64,000 nt of DNA from CBDAKK01 sp965216965 (GTDB lineage: Bacteria > Spirochaetota > Spirochaetia > WTKD01 > G963693115), in assembly GCA_965216965.1 (NCBI GenBank), contig CBDCGX010000010.1, forward strand, positions 1-64,000, written 5' to 3'. The first letter of the stretch is position 1, and each line of letters opens with the position of its first letter. Under the pieces are notes generated by a model, which saw only the letters and a list, made by a program, of their open reading frames with translations, did no database searches and was not told the DNA's origin. The position numbers and the translations under genes were made by a program. This document shows positions 8,068 to 15,729 of the stretch, piece after piece.

Positions 8068-8376
8068 ATGATAAGAAGCAAAATTAAAAAGGGCGATATG
8101 ATTAAAGTTTTGAGTGGAAAGGAACGAGGAAAAACTGGGAAAGTAACTGAAATTGATTTTAAAAAGGAACGGGTGTATATTTCTGGAGTTAACATAGTAA
8201 AGAAAGCAGTAAAACAAAAAAACAAACAAGAAAAGGGAGGAATCATTGAGATTGAAGCTCCTTTACATATATCTAAGGTACAACTTCTTTCTAAAGGAAT
8301 GACATCACGTATTGGTTTTGTGTTTGAGAATGGGAAAAAGGTGCGATTAGCAAGAAAGACAGGAGAGCATTTGTAA
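8068..8376 (+). CDS. rplX: 50S ribosomal protein L24
   Basis: L24 initiates assembly of the large subunit. The 102-residue protein has the KOW motif KGDMIKVLSGKERGKTGKVTEI near the N-terminus (the string spans residues 7-28; key part SGKERGKTGKV) and the family's GGIIEIEAPLHISKV segment. Its start abuts the rplN stop and its TAATG stop overlaps the rplE ATG. Confidence 0.95.
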   Translation: MIRSKIKKGDMIKVLSGKERGKTGKVTEIDFKKERVYISGVNIVKKAVKQKNKQEKGGIIEIEAPLHISKVQLLSKGMTSRIGFVFENGKKVRLARKTGEHL

Positions 8377-8918
8377 TGGCAGTACAATATATGGAAGACT
8401 TGTATACAAGTATTGTTCCTAAATTGAAAACTCAGTTTGGGTATTCATCTGTTATGCAGGTGCCACGCTTGGAGAAAATAGTTGTTTCTTCTGGTGTTGG
8501 CGATGTAATACAAAATAGAAAAAGAATAGAGAATGTTCAAAATGAAATCACTCTTATTGTAGGTCAGAAGGCAGTTCCTACTCAAGCAAAACTTTCAATA
8601 GCAAATTTTAAGCTTAGAGAAGGTATGGCAATTGGAGTTAAGGTTACGCTAAGGAAAAAAAGAATGTATGAGTTTTTATATAGACTTGTGCATATTGCTA
8701 TCCCTCGTATAAAAGATTTTAGAGGGCTCAAAAACAATGGGTTTGATGGGAATGGATCATATTCATTGGGAATTAAAGAACATATAGTGTTCCCTGAAAT
8801 TGATTATGATAAAATTGAAAAGGTTATAGGGTTAAATATAACCTTTGTAACAACAGCGAAGACAGATGAAGAGGCAAGTGCTTTACTTAAAGAGCTTAAA
8901 ATGCCTTTTATGAAGTAA
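8376..8918 (+). CDS. rplE: 50S ribosomal protein L5
   Basis: L5 binds 5S rRNA in the central protuberance and contacts P-site tRNA. The 180-residue protein carries KIVVSSGVGDVIQNRK, the GQKAVPTQAKLSIANFKLRE block, GVKVTLRKKRMYEFL, PRIKDFRGL and GIKEHIVFPEIDYDK, all conserved. Length is standard. Start overlaps the rplX stop by one base; the S14 gene follows 23 bases downstream with its own gagga site. Confidence 0.97.
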   Translation: MAVQYMEDLYTSIVPKLKTQFGYSSVMQVPRLEKIVVSSGVGDVIQNRKRIENVQNEITLIVGQKAVPTQAKLSIANFKLREGMAIGVKVTLRKKRMYEFLYRLVHIAIPRIKDFRGLKNNGFDGNGSYSLGIKEHIVFPEIDYDKIEKVIGLNITFVTTAKTDEEASALLKELKMPFMK

Positions 8919-8941
8919 GTAAATTGAGGAGAATATAAAGC

Positions 8942-9127
8942 ATGGCGAGAAAAGCACTTATAATAAAAGCTAATCAAGTTCCAAAGTTTTCTACACGAAA
9001 AGTAAACAGATGTAAAATGTGTGGAAGGGCAAGAGGATATATGAGACGTTTTGGAATATGTAGAATATGTTTTAGAAATTTTGCAAGCCAGGGACTTATT
9101 CCTGGTGTTAGAAAATCAAGTTGGTAG
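8942..9127 (+). CDS. rpsZ: 30S ribosomal protein S14, zinc-binding type Z
   Basis: This is the short 61-residue S14 with a zinc ribbon: CKMCGRARGYMRRFGICRICF gives CxxC-x12-CxxC (Cys at about residues 24, 27, 40 and 43). The longer zinc-free S14 found in many proteobacteria is absent here. The type-Z form in the spc operon fits Treponema and Borrelia. The ATG at 8942 has gaggag upstream. It could also be given the symbol rpsN. Confidence 0.96.
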   Translation: MARKALIIKANQVPKFSTRKVNRCKMCGRARGYMRRFGICRICFRNFASQGLIPGVRKSSW

Positions 9128-9138
9128 GAGGAAAAAGT

Positions 9139-9543
9139 ATGGCAATTTCGGATTCTATAGCGGATATGTTAACAAAAATTCGTAATGCATATAGGGCAGG
9201 ACACACAACTGTTGTTGTGAGAAACTCAAAGATAAACAAGGAAATTATGAAAGTGTTACAAAACGAAGGGTATATTAATAAATTCCGTGTAGAGAAAAGA
9301 GAAAACTCGGTATTCTCATTTTTGAAAATAATGCTTAGATATGACGATAATAATAAACCTGTTATCCATGAAATAGAAAAAATATCAAAGCCGGGAAGAC
9401 GTGTATATGCAAAGTATCGTAACATAGAAAGAGTGAGAAATGGATTTGGAACATATATTGTTTCTACATCTCAAGGTGTTATAAGCGATAGAGAAGCACG
9501 GAAAAATAAAGTTGGAGGCGAGCTCATTTGCTTGGTATGGTAG
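9139..9543 (+). CDS. rpsH: 30S ribosomal protein S8
   Basis: S8 binds the central domain of 16S rRNA and represses the spc operon in E. coli. I start at ATG 9139 (MAISDSIADMLTKIRNAYRAG) because taggaggaaaa lies nine bases upstream; an ATG at 9121 would sit inside the S14 stop region. The product is 134 residues, with PGRRVYAKYRNI and the C-terminal STSQGVISDREARKNKVGGEL signature (STSQGVISDREAR key part). Confidence 0.96.
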   Translation: MAISDSIADMLTKIRNAYRAGHTTVVVRNSKINKEIMKVLQNEGYINKFRVEKRENSVFSFLKIMLRYDDNNKPVIHEIEKISKPGRRVYAKYRNIERVRNGFGTYIVSTSQGVISDREARKNKVGGELICLVW

Positions 9544-9544
9544 T

Positions 9545-10087
9545 ATGTCTCGAATAGGTAAAATGATTATTCCAATTCCTTCGGGAGTTGAAATTAAATA
9601 TAACGATTCTACTGTTTCTGTAAAAGGACCTAAGGGAGAGTTGTCTCAAACGCTTCTGCCCGAAGTAGATGTTTGTATTGAAGATGGTGTGTGTACTGTA
9701 AAAAGAATAAACGATCAGAAGCGAAGTAAACAACTTCATGGGCTGTATAGACAGCTTGTGTATAATATGGTACAAGGTGTTTCTGTTGGATTTGAAAAAA
9801 AACTACAGCTCGTTGGAGTTGGGTATCGAGCAGAAGTAAAACAAGCATCAATAGTATTTAATTTGGGTTATTCTATGCCTATAGAATATGTTATACCTTC
9901 TGATGTTTCTATTTCTGTTGAAGGACAAGATATAGTTGTAGTACAGGGGATAAGCAAAGAACGAGTTGGACAAATTGCGTCTGAAATTCGTTCTCTTAGA
10001 AAGCCTGAACCATATAAGGGAAAAGGTGTGAAATATATTAATGAAATTATACAAAGAAAAGAAGGAAAGTCAGCTGCTAAAAAATAA
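9545..10087 (+). CDS. rplF: 50S ribosomal protein L6
   Basis: L6 supports the base of the GTPase-associated region. From ATG 9545 the protein has 180 residues: MSRIGKMIIPIPSGVEI, VKGPKGELSQTL and the C-terminal domain signature KPEPYKGKGVKY. An earlier ATG at 9512 lies inside rpsH and would add a non-homologous extension, so it is rejected. The start lies one base after the rpsH stop, implying coupling. Confidence 0.96.
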   Translation: MSRIGKMIIPIPSGVEIKYNDSTVSVKGPKGELSQTLLPEVDVCIEDGVCTVKRINDQKRSKQLHGLYRQLVYNMVQGVSVGFEKKLQLVGVGYRAEVKQASIVFNLGYSMPIEYVIPSDVSISVEGQDIVVVQGISKERVGQIASEIRSLRKPEPYKGKGVKYINEIIQRKEGKSAAKK

Positions 10088-10100
10088 GGGGTAAAAAAGC

Positions 10101-10481
10101 ATGGTAAAAGTTAGAATTCCTAATAGAAAGATCTCACATAAAGTTGCTAAACGAAATAAAAGAAAGCTGAGTATTAGAAAAAAAATAAGAGGTATAACAG
10201 AAAAGCCTCGCCTTTCTGTATTCCGATCTAATAAGCATTTTTCTGCTCAAGTTATTGATGATAGTAAAGGAGTTACTATTGCGAGTGTTTCATCATATGA
10301 AAAAGAGCTTAAAATAAATAAAAATGTGACTATTGAAACGGTGAAGAAGTTAGGAGAAGTATTAGCGGTGAGATTGAAAGAACAGAAAACAAACTCTGTT
10401 GTGTTTGATAGAAATGGATATAAGTACCATGGGTTGGTAAAGTCTTTTGCGGACGGAGTTCGTTCCAAAATTAAATTTTAA
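10101..10481 (+). CDS. rplR: 50S ribosomal protein L18
   Basis: L18 binds 5S rRNA together with L5. The 126-residue product has a basic N-terminus (KRNKRKLSIRKKIRGITEKP), RLSVFRSNKHFSAQVIDD and the C-terminal FDRNGYKYHGLVKSFADGVR signature. Length is normal. An aggggtaaaa site precedes the ATG; rpsE follows after 18 bases. Confidence 0.95.
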   Translation: MVKVRIPNRKISHKVAKRNKRKLSIRKKIRGITEKPRLSVFRSNKHFSAQVIDDSKGVTIASVSSYEKELKINKNVTIETVKKLGEVLAVRLKEQKTNSVVFDRNGYKYHGLVKSFADGVRSKIKF

Positions 10482-10499
10482 TATAAAAGGTGAAGATGT

Positions 10500-11129
10500 A
10501 TGTCAGAAGAACAAAAAAATGAACCAATAAATACGAATACAAATGTAAAAACAAATGTAAATGTACATAGGGGCGGTGAAGAGAGAAGAAGACAGCCAAA
10601 TAGGAGAGGACATGGTCAACGAACGAGAAGAACAGAAAGAAAGGAAGTAGACCAAGAGTTTATAGAAAATCTTGTATGCGTTAATCGTGTTACAAAAGTC
10701 CTTAAGGGAGGAAGACGGTTTTCATTTGCTTCTCTTGTAGTTGTTGGGAACAAGAAAGGAAAGGTAGGATATGGTTTGGGAAAGGCAAGTGATGTTTCAG
10801 AATCTATCCGTAAAGCTGTAAGTTGTGCAAAGAAAAATATTATTGAAGTTGTTATGTATAAACATACAATACCATATTGGGTACAAGGGAAATCTGATAA
10901 GTCTGTTGTTTTGATAAAGCCCGCTGCTCCAGGTACTGGAATTATTGCTGGTGGTGCAGTTCGTATTATCTTAGAAATGGCGGGATATAGCGATATTCTT
11001 TCAAAATCATTAGGATCTCGTAATTCAATAAATATGATAAAAGCAACATTTGACGGGTTACAACAACTATTTTCTCCGCGAGATATTTCAAAAACTCGTG
11101 GTAAAACGCTAAAAAATCTTTGGAGTTAA
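10500..11129 (+). CDS. rpsE: 30S ribosomal protein S5
   Basis: S5 is involved in decoding fidelity and mRNA unwinding. The core is standard: FIENLVCVNRVTKVLKGGRR, VGNKKGKVGYGLGKA, KPAAPGTGIIAGGAVR and the SRNSINMIKATFDGL tail. At 209 residues it is about 40 longer than E. coli S5 because of a low-complexity head rich in Asn, Thr and Arg (residues 1-48), probably disordered. The start at 10500 has aaggtgaag upstream and there is no internal start that would remove the whole head. Confidence 0.95.
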   Translation: MSEEQKNEPINTNTNVKTNVNVHRGGEERRRQPNRRGHGQRTRRTERKEVDQEFIENLVCVNRVTKVLKGGRRFSFASLVVVGNKKGKVGYGLGKASDVSESIRKAVSCAKKNIIEVVMYKHTIPYWVQGKSDKSVVLIKPAAPGTGIIAGGAVRIILEMAGYSDILSKSLGSRNSINMIKATFDGLQQLFSPRDISKTRGKTLKNLWS

Positions 11130-11132
11130 TGT

Positions 11133-11315
11133 ATGAATAAAGTAAAAGTAACATTGGTTAAAAGTTATTTTGGAAGGTCTCCTTCACAGACTGCAACTTT
11201 GCATGCACTTGGATTGACTAAATTAAACAGATCTCGTATCCATATTTCTAATAACTCTATTAAAGGAATGATTAATAGAGTGCAGCATCTTATAAAAGTT
11301 GAGGAGATATCATGA
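11133..11315 (+). CDS. rpmD: 50S ribosomal protein L30
   Basis: L30 is a small ferredoxin-like fold protein of the large subunit. The 60-residue product KVKVTLVKSYFGRSPSQTAT followed by LHALGLTKLNRSRIH matches the family, with residues that bind 23S rRNA. It starts three bases after rpsE and overlaps rplO by four bases (ATGA at 11312-11315). Confidence 0.94.
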   Translation: MNKVKVTLVKSYFGRSPSQTATLHALGLTKLNRSRIHISNNSIKGMINRVQHLIKVEEIS

Positions 11316-11818
11316 ATATTTATGTTCCAAAAGGTGCAACAAAGCAAAGAAAAAGAGTAGGTCGTGGTCCTGGAAGTGGTTGGGGCTGTACTGCGGGTCG
11401 AGGTACTAAGGGACAAAAATCTCGTTCTGGAGGGGGAGTTCGACCTGGATTTGAAGGGGGACAAATGCCCCTTTATAGGAGAATACCTCGTAGAGGATTT
11501 TCTAATTATCCTTTTAAGCGGAAGCCTGTAATTATCTCTATTGCTATAATAAAGGATTCTTTTTCTAGTGGTGATGAAGTTTCTTTAAAGACGCTTTCTG
11601 AAAAAAATATAATTAAAAAAACAGATGATTTTGTTAAAATATTGGGGAATGAACCCATTGACAAGGCTCTTACTTTTTTGGATGATGTTTATGTTTCTAA
11701 GACGGTATATAATTCTATAATTTCTGCAGGCGGGTCGGCTAAAAAAGTTCCTTGTTCTTTGGAGAAAGAAAAATTAAAAAATAAAAAAGATACTGAGAAC
11801 AAAGGAGACAATGCATAA
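11312..11818 (+). CDS. rplO: 50S ribosomal protein L15
   Basis: L15 is a late-assembly protein of the large subunit. The glycine-rich N-terminal extension is clear: RKRVGRGPGSGWGCTAGRGT, then KGQKSRSGGGVRPGFEGGQM and LYRRIPRRGFSN. The protein is 168 residues, about 20 longer than E. coli L15, with a Lys/Asn-rich tail. Its TAATG stop overlaps the secY start, coupling ribosomal protein and translocon synthesis. Confidence 0.95.
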   Translation: MNIYVPKGATKQRKRVGRGPGSGWGCTAGRGTKGQKSRSGGGVRPGFEGGQMPLYRRIPRRGFSNYPFKRKPVIISIAIIKDSFSSGDEVSLKTLSEKNIIKKTDDFVKILGNEPIDKALTFLDDVYVSKTVYNSIISAGGSAKKVPCSLEKEKLKNKKDTENKGDNA

Positions 11819-13134
11819 TGAATTTGAGATCAATTTTCACAATAAAAGAACTACGCCAAAGAGTTTTATTTACTCTTGGTATTCTTATGATCTTTCGTTT
11901 GGGGGTTGTAATACCTATTCCAGGAATTAATCTTGATGCACTCAATGAATATTTTTTAAGACAACAATCTGGAGTGGCAACTTCATTAATAAGTTATCTT
12001 GATTTTTTTGCGGGCGGGGCATTTTCGAGGTTTTCTATATTTATGCTTGGTGTTATGCCATATATAACTACATCTATCATTGTGCAGTTGCTTACTGTTT
12101 CATTTCCATCTATTAAGAAAATATATGAAATGGAAGGTGGAAGAAGAAGAATGCAAAAATATACTCGATATGCAACGGTAATTGTGGCAATAGTACAATC
12201 TTTTGTAGTTACAATATATGCACGTTCCATTTCTGATGCAATTACATTGCCTTTTCTTCAGTATTCTATTATTGCAATGCTTACTGTTACTACAGGTACT
12301 ATGTTCTTACTTTGGTTAGGAGAACAAATCAACCTAAGAGGAATTGGGAATGGTGTTTCTCTTATTATATTTGCTGGTATAGTAGCAAGAATGCCGCAGG
12401 CTATTTTCTCGCTTATGAGGCTTATACGAAATGGGCAACTTAATCCTATTTATTTCTTATTTGTATTTGTTTTATTTACTGGAGTAGTTGCTCTTGTTGT
12501 TATAGAACAAAAAGGACAGAGGCGTATACCTGTTTATTATGCAAAAAGAGTTGTTGGAAGAAAGATGTATGGTGCTCAGAATACATACATACCATTTCGA
12601 ATAAATCCTTCTGGAGTTATACCCGTTATTTTTGCGTCATCACTTATGACGTTCCCCTTACAGATATTACAAGGGCTTGGTTCAAATGCTCCATTGCTTT
12701 CAAAAGCACTCTATTGGTTTCGTCCAACTGGGTGGCTATACATAGTAATGTATGTTGTGCTTATATTGTTCTTTGCATATTTTTATACACAAGTAACGCT
12801 TAATCCTATAGAGATATCAAAAAATATAAGAGAAAATGGAGGAACTATACCAGGAGTAAGGAGTGAAAATATAGAAGTATATCTTATGCAGGTTCTTAAT
12901 AGGATAATTCTTCCAGGGGGGCTGTTTTTAGCTTTTATAGCTGTTATTCCAACGCTTATACAGAACTTTCTAGGATTTCCTCCGCAAACGGCATATCTTT
13001 TGGGAGGTACATCTATGCTTATTTTAGTTGGTGTTGATTTAGATTTAATGTCTCAAATGGATGCAAGCCAGAGAATGCATCACCAAGGGGGACATTCAAA
13101 ATCAAAAGGTATTATTAAAGGAAGAAATTTATAA
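11818..13134 (+). CDS. secY: protein translocase channel SecY
   Basis: SecY is the pore of the SecYEG translocon in the inner membrane. The 438-residue protein has ten predicted membrane segments; landmarks are GVVIPIPGINLDAL after the first segment, the plug region FFAGGAFSRFSIFMLGVMPY, TGTMFLLWLGEQINLRGIGN, the cytosolic loop QRRIPVYYAKRVVGRKMYG and PGVRSENIE. Gene order rplO-secY-rpmJ-rpsM without adk or map between is compact. Start overlaps rplO by one base. Confidence 0.97.
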   Translation: MNLRSIFTIKELRQRVLFTLGILMIFRLGVVIPIPGINLDALNEYFLRQQSGVATSLISYLDFFAGGAFSRFSIFMLGVMPYITTSIIVQLLTVSFPSIKKIYEMEGGRRRMQKYTRYATVIVAIVQSFVVTIYARSISDAITLPFLQYSIIAMLTVTTGTMFLLWLGEQINLRGIGNGVSLIIFAGIVARMPQAIFSLMRLIRNGQLNPIYFLFVFVLFTGVVALVVIEQKGQRRIPVYYAKRVVGRKMYGAQNTYIPFRINPSGVIPVIFASSLMTFPLQILQGLGSNAPLLSKALYWFRPTGWLYIVMYVVLILFFAYFYTQVTLNPIEISKNIRENGGTIPGVRSENIEVYLMQVLNRIILPGGLFLAFIAVIPTLIQNFLGFPPQTAYLLGGTSMLILVGVDLDLMSQMDASQRMHHQGGHSKSKGIIKGRNL

Positions 13135-13156
13135 TTGAAAAATATTTGGGGGTATG

Positions 13157-13270
13157 ATGAAAGTTAGAGCAAGTGTTAAGCCATTATGCAATAATTGTAA
13201 AATTATAAGAAGAAAAGGCATCTTACGGGTGATATGTAAAAACCCTAAGTGTAAGCAAAGACAGAGGTAG
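13157..13270 (+). CDS. rpmJ: 50S ribosomal protein L36
   Basis: A 37-residue gene, below common length cut-offs. The product MKVRASVKPLCNNCKIIRRK continues to a C-terminus KNPKCKQRQR; the zinc ligands are CNNC and C...PKC (the last ligand position is Cys rather than the usual His). I prefer the second of two adjacent ATGs (13154 or 13157) because MKVRASVKP is the family start; gggggt lies five bases upstream. It ends four bases before rpsM. Confidence 0.95.
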   Translation: MKVRASVKPLCNNCKIIRRKGILRVICKNPKCKQRQR

Positions 13271-13274
13271 TGAA

Positions 13275-13640
13275 ATGGCTCGTATAGCAGGAATAGATCT
13301 TCCTAATAAGCATGTTAGTATTGCTTTGACTTATATTTATGGTATAGGAAATTCTCGTGCAAAAGAAATTTGTAAGAAGATAGAAATAGATTTAGAAAAA
13401 AAAGTGAATGATCTAAGTACAGATGAAATAAGTAAGATTCATAAGATTATTGAAAATGAGTATGTTGTTGAGGGACGATTAAGAACGGAAATATCGCTTA
13501 ATATCAAACAACTTATGGATATAGGGTCGTATAGAGGCATTAGACATAGAAAAGGACTGCCAGTACGGGGACAACGAACTCAAACAAATGCACGAACTCG
13601 TAAGGGGAAAAGAAAAACTGTTGCAGGTAAGAAAAAATAG
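13275..13640 (+). CDS. rpsM: 30S ribosomal protein S13
   Basis: S13 sits at the top of the 30S head and contacts P-site tRNA and L5. The 121-residue protein begins MARIAGIDLPNKHVSIALTY and has YGIGNSRAKEICKK and the RHRKGLPVRGQRTQTNARTR signature with a lysine-rich tail. Position after rpmJ and ahead of rpsK matches the alpha operon. Confidence 0.97.
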   Translation: MARIAGIDLPNKHVSIALTYIYGIGNSRAKEICKKIEIDLEKKVNDLSTDEISKIHKIIENEYVVEGRLRTEISLNIKQLMDIGSYRGIRHRKGLPVRGQRTQTNARTRKGKRKTVAGKKK

Positions 13641-13656
13641 GAGATAGAGAAATTAT

Positions 13657-14031
13657 ATGGCAAAACATAAAAAAGAAAAAAAGAACGTTATAAATGGAAG
13701 GGTGTATATACAGGCTACATTCAATAATACTCTTGTAACTGTTACCGATGATGGAGGTGCTACAATAAGTTGGGCAAGTGCAGGAGGACTCGGGTTTAAA
13801 GGAGTGAAAAAATCTACTCCCTATGCCGCTCAAACCACAACAGAGGCGGCAGTAAAAAAAGCTCAAGACTTTGGATTAGAGAGAGTTGCTGTATATGTAA
13901 AAGGACCTGGTTCTGGAAGAGAATCAGCAATTCGTTCTATTATAAATTTAGGTGTTTCTGTGACGACTATTCACGATATTACGCCTATACCTCATAATGG
14001 GTGTCGACCTCGAAAAATACGAAAACCATAA
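13657..14031 (+). CDS. rpsK: 30S ribosomal protein S11
   Basis: S11 forms the platform of the 30S subunit. The 124-residue product has the landmarks GRVYIQATFNNTLVTVTDDG, SAGGLGFKGVKKSTPYAAQT, GPGSGRESAIRSI and DITPIPHNGCRPRKIRKP. The gene normally following it in many bacteria, rpsD (S4), is missing; rpoA comes next after 38 bases, as in Treponema and Borrelia. Confidence 0.97.
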   Translation: MAKHKKEKKNVINGRVYIQATFNNTLVTVTDDGGATISWASAGGLGFKGVKKSTPYAAQTTTEAAVKKAQDFGLERVAVYVKGPGSGRESAIRSIINLGVSVTTIHDITPIPHNGCRPRKIRKP

Positions 14032-14069
14032 ATAGCAAAATTTAAACATTATCTGGAGGGTAATAAAGA

Positions 14070-15086
14070 ATGTGGGAAAAACATTTATTAAAAGGCTATA
14101 AACTACCTAATAAAATATCTCTTGAAGTAAAAGAAGGAGATTCTGATTCAAAAGCTGTAGTGGCTTTAGAACCTTTTGAAAGAGGATTTGCAGTAACTAT
14201 TGGGAATAGTTTGCGAAGAACGCTTCTTTCTTCTATTCAAAGCTTTGCTGTCACCGCAGTCAAAATAACAATATACAATAAGGATGGAGGGCACAAATAC
14301 ATTAATAGCGAATATGACTCAATTGATGGTATTAAAGATGATGTAATAGATATTTTTGATACTCTAAAGAAAATGAGATTCCGTGTTTCTGATGAAGAAA
14401 GTACTCATATCACCCTTAAAAGCGAATTTAAGGGCGAGGGAGAGTTTACTTTAGAAAGCTTTGAAAAGACTGGAGTCGAAATAGTAGATAAAAATGTGGT
14501 GCTCTTTACTGCAATAGAGGATATTCAATTACTCGTAGAAATAGATATAGAACTTGGAAGAGGATATCTTCCAGCTGAAGAAACAGAAAAAAGAATGGAA
14601 GAAGAAAATGTTGTTTCAGTAGATGCAGTATTTTCTCCTATAAAAAATGTTTCTATTTCGGTTACAAATGTACGAATTGGGTATAGGAGTGATTTTGAAA
14701 GACTAGAGCTTTCTATTGAAACAGATGGGACAATAAGTGTTGTAGACAGCATGTCTCATGCCGCAAAGATAATGAAGGATATTATTACCCCACTTATTAA
14801 TTTTGATGAGACACTTGTTGAGAGTGTTGTGGAGAAAGATAATACCCTTGTAGAGCTTGAAACAAAACTAAACCTATCTGTAGAAGAGCTTGAGCTTTCA
14901 CAACGATCAAGTAATTGTTTAAGAATGGCAGAAATAACATATCTTAAAGATCTTGTAAAGCTTACAGAAAGAGAAGTTTCTAATCTACCTAATTTTGGAA
15001 GCAAGTCTATGTCTGAAGTAAAAGAAAAGTTGCGAACGCTTGATCTTAGTTTGGGGATGCACCTTCCTTCGGATTTAGATATATAA
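14070..15086 (+). CDS. rpoA: RNA polymerase alpha subunit
   Basis: Alpha dimerises to start RNA polymerase assembly and reads promoter UP elements. The 338-residue protein has an N-terminal domain with EPFERGFAVTIGNSLRRTLL and GRGYLPAEE, and a C-terminal domain (about 265-330) with ELSQRSSNCLRMAEITYLKD and NFGSKSMSEVKEKL, the helix-hairpin-helix that binds DNA. Length is standard. The start has ctggaggg upstream. rplQ follows after 24 bases. Confidence 0.97.
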   Translation: MWEKHLLKGYKLPNKISLEVKEGDSDSKAVVALEPFERGFAVTIGNSLRRTLLSSIQSFAVTAVKITIYNKDGGHKYINSEYDSIDGIKDDVIDIFDTLKKMRFRVSDEESTHITLKSEFKGEGEFTLESFEKTGVEIVDKNVVLFTAIEDIQLLVEIDIELGRGYLPAEETEKRMEEENVVSVDAVFSPIKNVSISVTNVRIGYRSDFERLELSIETDGTISVVDSMSHAAKIMKDIITPLINFDETLVESVVEKDNTLVELETKLNLSVEELELSQRSSNCLRMAEITYLKDLVKLTEREVSNLPNFGSKSMSEVKEKLRTLDLSLGMHLPSDLDI

Positions 15087-15110
15087 GGAATATAGAGGAG
15101 AGCAAAATAT

Positions 15111-15701
15111 ATGAGGCATAAGGTTGCACTTAAAAAGTTAAATAAAACACCAGCACATCGTAAGGCAATGATACGGAATATGCTCATTGCCTTATTTAGA
15201 GAAAAGCGGATAAAAACCACTCTTGCAAAGGCAAAAGTCTTGCGAAGGTTTGCTGAAAAATGTATAACGAGAGCAAAAAAAGATACCGTGCATAATCGAC
15301 GTGTGATTGCAAAATGGGTACAGGATAAAATGGTGCTTAATTCTCTTTTTACTGAATTATCTCCCATGTATAAAGAAAGAAAGGGCGGATACACAAGAAT
15401 AGTGAAAATTGGACCTCGTCGTGGTGATGGAGCGGAAACAGCCTATATTATGCTAATTGAAGAAGAAACAAATGTGGAATCTCCTAAAAAAGGCAAGAAA
15501 AAGCAATTATCATCTCCTAAGGTAGTGTCTCCTGATAAAAACACCCAAAAGGCTACTTCATTATCTAAACAAACGAAGCAAAAAGAAATAGTTGATACAA
15601 AAACAAAAAGTATTGATGAAAAAAATAAAGGAGCAGAAGGAGCGGATAGTAAGAATAATGGTGAAGAAAAGAAAGAGCAAGATAATAAAAAAAATATATA
15701 A
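15111..15701 (+). CDS. rplQ: 50S ribosomal protein L17 with long charged tail
   Basis: L17 lies at the tunnel exit side of the 50S subunit. Residues 1-122 are a complete L17 (KKLNKTPAHRKAMIRNMLIA, ITRAKKDTVHNRRVIAKW, RKGGYTRIVKIGPRRGDGAE). Residues about 123-196 form a Lys/Glu/Ser/Asn-rich extension without predicted fold, absent from the roughly 120-residue family standard. The extension stays in frame to a clean stop, so it is probably a real disordered tail. Last gene of the ribosomal cluster; no terminator is visible after it. Confidence 0.95.
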   Translation: MRHKVALKKLNKTPAHRKAMIRNMLIALFREKRIKTTLAKAKVLRRFAEKCITRAKKDTVHNRRVIAKWVQDKMVLNSLFTELSPMYKERKGGYTRIVKIGPRRGDGAETAYIMLIEEETNVESPKKGKKKQLSSPKVVSPDKNTQKATSLSKQTKQKEIVDTKTKSIDEKNKGAEGADSKNNGEEKKEQDNKKNI

Positions 15702-15729
15702 GACTATTTAGCTGTATGCGTTTTTAAAT

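Noticed and set aside
14756..15394. 212-codon minus-strand frame across rpoA and rplQ
   Set aside because: Lies opposite two intact ribosomal-cluster genes and has low-complexity Ser/Phe composition typical of antisense frames.
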